Assembly: GCA_026709745.1 (NCBI GenBank)
Contig: JAPOSJ010000128.1
Span: forward strand, 1-11,618
From: Candidatus Dadabacteria bacterium
GTDB lineage: Bacteria > Desulfobacterota_D > UBA1144 > Nemesobacterales > Nemesobacteraceae
Reading direction: 5' to 3'
Length of the DNA: 11,618 bases
The notes under the pieces are model-generated. The model was given only the letters and a program-made list of their open reading frames with translations, had not been told where the DNA came from and ran no database searches. Positions 11,226 through 11,618 of the stretch are shown here, piece by piece (within the stretch, counting starts at the first letter, position 1; every line of letters starts with the position of its first letter). The translations under genes and the position numbers were made by a program.

Positions 11226-11618
11226 TTATTCAGATGGTCTGGACAGTGTATTCAGATGTTTTTTCGCCGTCTGTGCCTCGGGGGACTCCGGATACGTCTC
11301 GATCAGCGATTCGAAGAAAAGACTTGCATCGTTCGGTTTTCCTATTTTCATGAGTGCGATTCCCTGCTTGAGCTGGCAGAGAGGAATTTTGGGGCTTGCT
11401 GGCCAGGACTCAATCATGTTCTGGTATTCAAGTATGGACTCCTCGTAAAGTCCCTCAATGAAGTAGGAATCCGCAATGAGAAACATTGCGTTCTGCGCTT
11501 TGTCGCTTTCGGGTTTCTCGGCCAGATATTTCTTCAGCAGATCTCTGGCGGGGCCGTAGTTGCCATCTGTAAATTCCTTTAATCCAAGATAGTAATTCTC
11601 CTCAGGGTTCTTTTCCTG
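11226..11618 (-). CDS. cpoB: CpoB/YbgF-like tetratricopeptide protein, C-terminal part (5' end outside window)
   Basis: The frame is open to the right edge of the window, giving 130 residues of the C-terminus. Three TPR units are visible: E-N-Y-Y-L-G-L-K-E-F ... G-N-Y-G-P-A-R-D-L-L, then M-F-L-I-A-D-S-Y-F-I-E-G-L-Y-E-E-S-I, then L-K-Q-G-I-A-L-M-K-I-G-K-P-N-D-A, with the P-E-S-P-E-A-Q-T-A-K-K-H-L ending typical of CpoB. In the known family the protein is periplasmic and coordinates the Tol-Pal system with peptidoglycan synthesis during division. The signal peptide and coiled-coil N-terminus would be outside the window. Outer-membrane lipoproteins of the BamD type also carry TPRs, so the family call is good but not certain. 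tolB/pal would be expected further upstream. Confidence 0.78.
   Translation of the reverse strand, partial: QEKNPEENYYLGLKEFTDGNYGPARDLLKKYLAEKPESDKAQNAMFLIADSYFIEGLYEESILEYQNMIESWPASPKIPLCQLKQGIALMKIGKPNDASLFFESLIETYPESPEAQTAKKHLNTLSRPSE

Overview
The window looks like ordinary chromosome from a Gram-negative, respiring bacterium. It carries a CpoB/YbgF-type Tol-Pal periplasmic protein, an F-type ATP synthase F0 cluster and C5-pathway haem synthesis (HemL), with moderate GC and frequent AGG/AGA arginine codons. A split ATP synthase operon (a and c encoded apart from b and F1) and a c-subunit with a leader-like N-terminus recall deltaproteobacteria and related lineages such as Candidatus Dadabacteria. 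That placement is inference and needs marker-gene phylogeny. There is no insertion sequence, CRISPR array, tRNA or rRNA.

Layout. 2-472 (+) is the 3' end of a SAM-methyltransferase-like gene. 547-867 (-) is a DUF971/GBBH-N zinc-domain protein. From a good sigma70-type promoter at 932-961 runs a (+) cluster: a sirtuin-fold protein lacking the catalytic residues (973-1737), a double-length ThyX-like protein (1778-3271), a small zinc-ribbon membrane protein (3303-3521) and a pentapeptide-repeat protein (3514-4011). After a 205-base gap comes xseA (4217-5368). It converges, with 3 bases between, on a truncated acyl-CoA-synthetase-like gene (5372-6367, -). A CCA-adding-enzyme-type nucleotidyltransferase follows (6456-7811, +). 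About 440 bases with no convincing gene lead to a terminator (8255-8296). That terminator ends a minus-strand operon, read right to left: cpoB-like (partial), hemL, atpZ-like, atpI, atpB, atpE.

The strongest theme of the window is enzyme families with intact reading frames but altered active sites. The sirtuin-like protein has Tyr where the catalytic His should be and has lost most NAD-binding motifs. The ThyX-like protein is a tandem duplicate in which each half keeps a different, complementary part of the ThyX active site. The acyl-CoA-synthetase-like protein lacks the ATP-binding P-loop and the C-terminal domain. Smaller deviations are a His-to-Cys swap at the predicted zinc site of the DUF971 protein, Asp-to-Glu in the CCA enzyme metal motif, and Met in the conserved LRLF-G-N motif of AtpB.

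Working together: cpoB, hemL and the F0 genes form an envelope/energy operon that probably encodes the a-c core of the ATP synthase rotor-stator, with F1 and b elsewhere. The sirtuin-like, ThyX-like, zinc-ribbon and pentapeptide genes are closely spaced and probably co-transcribed. Their joint function is unknown; their nearest themes are nucleotide/cofactor binding and, next door, DNA end-processing by exonuclease VII.
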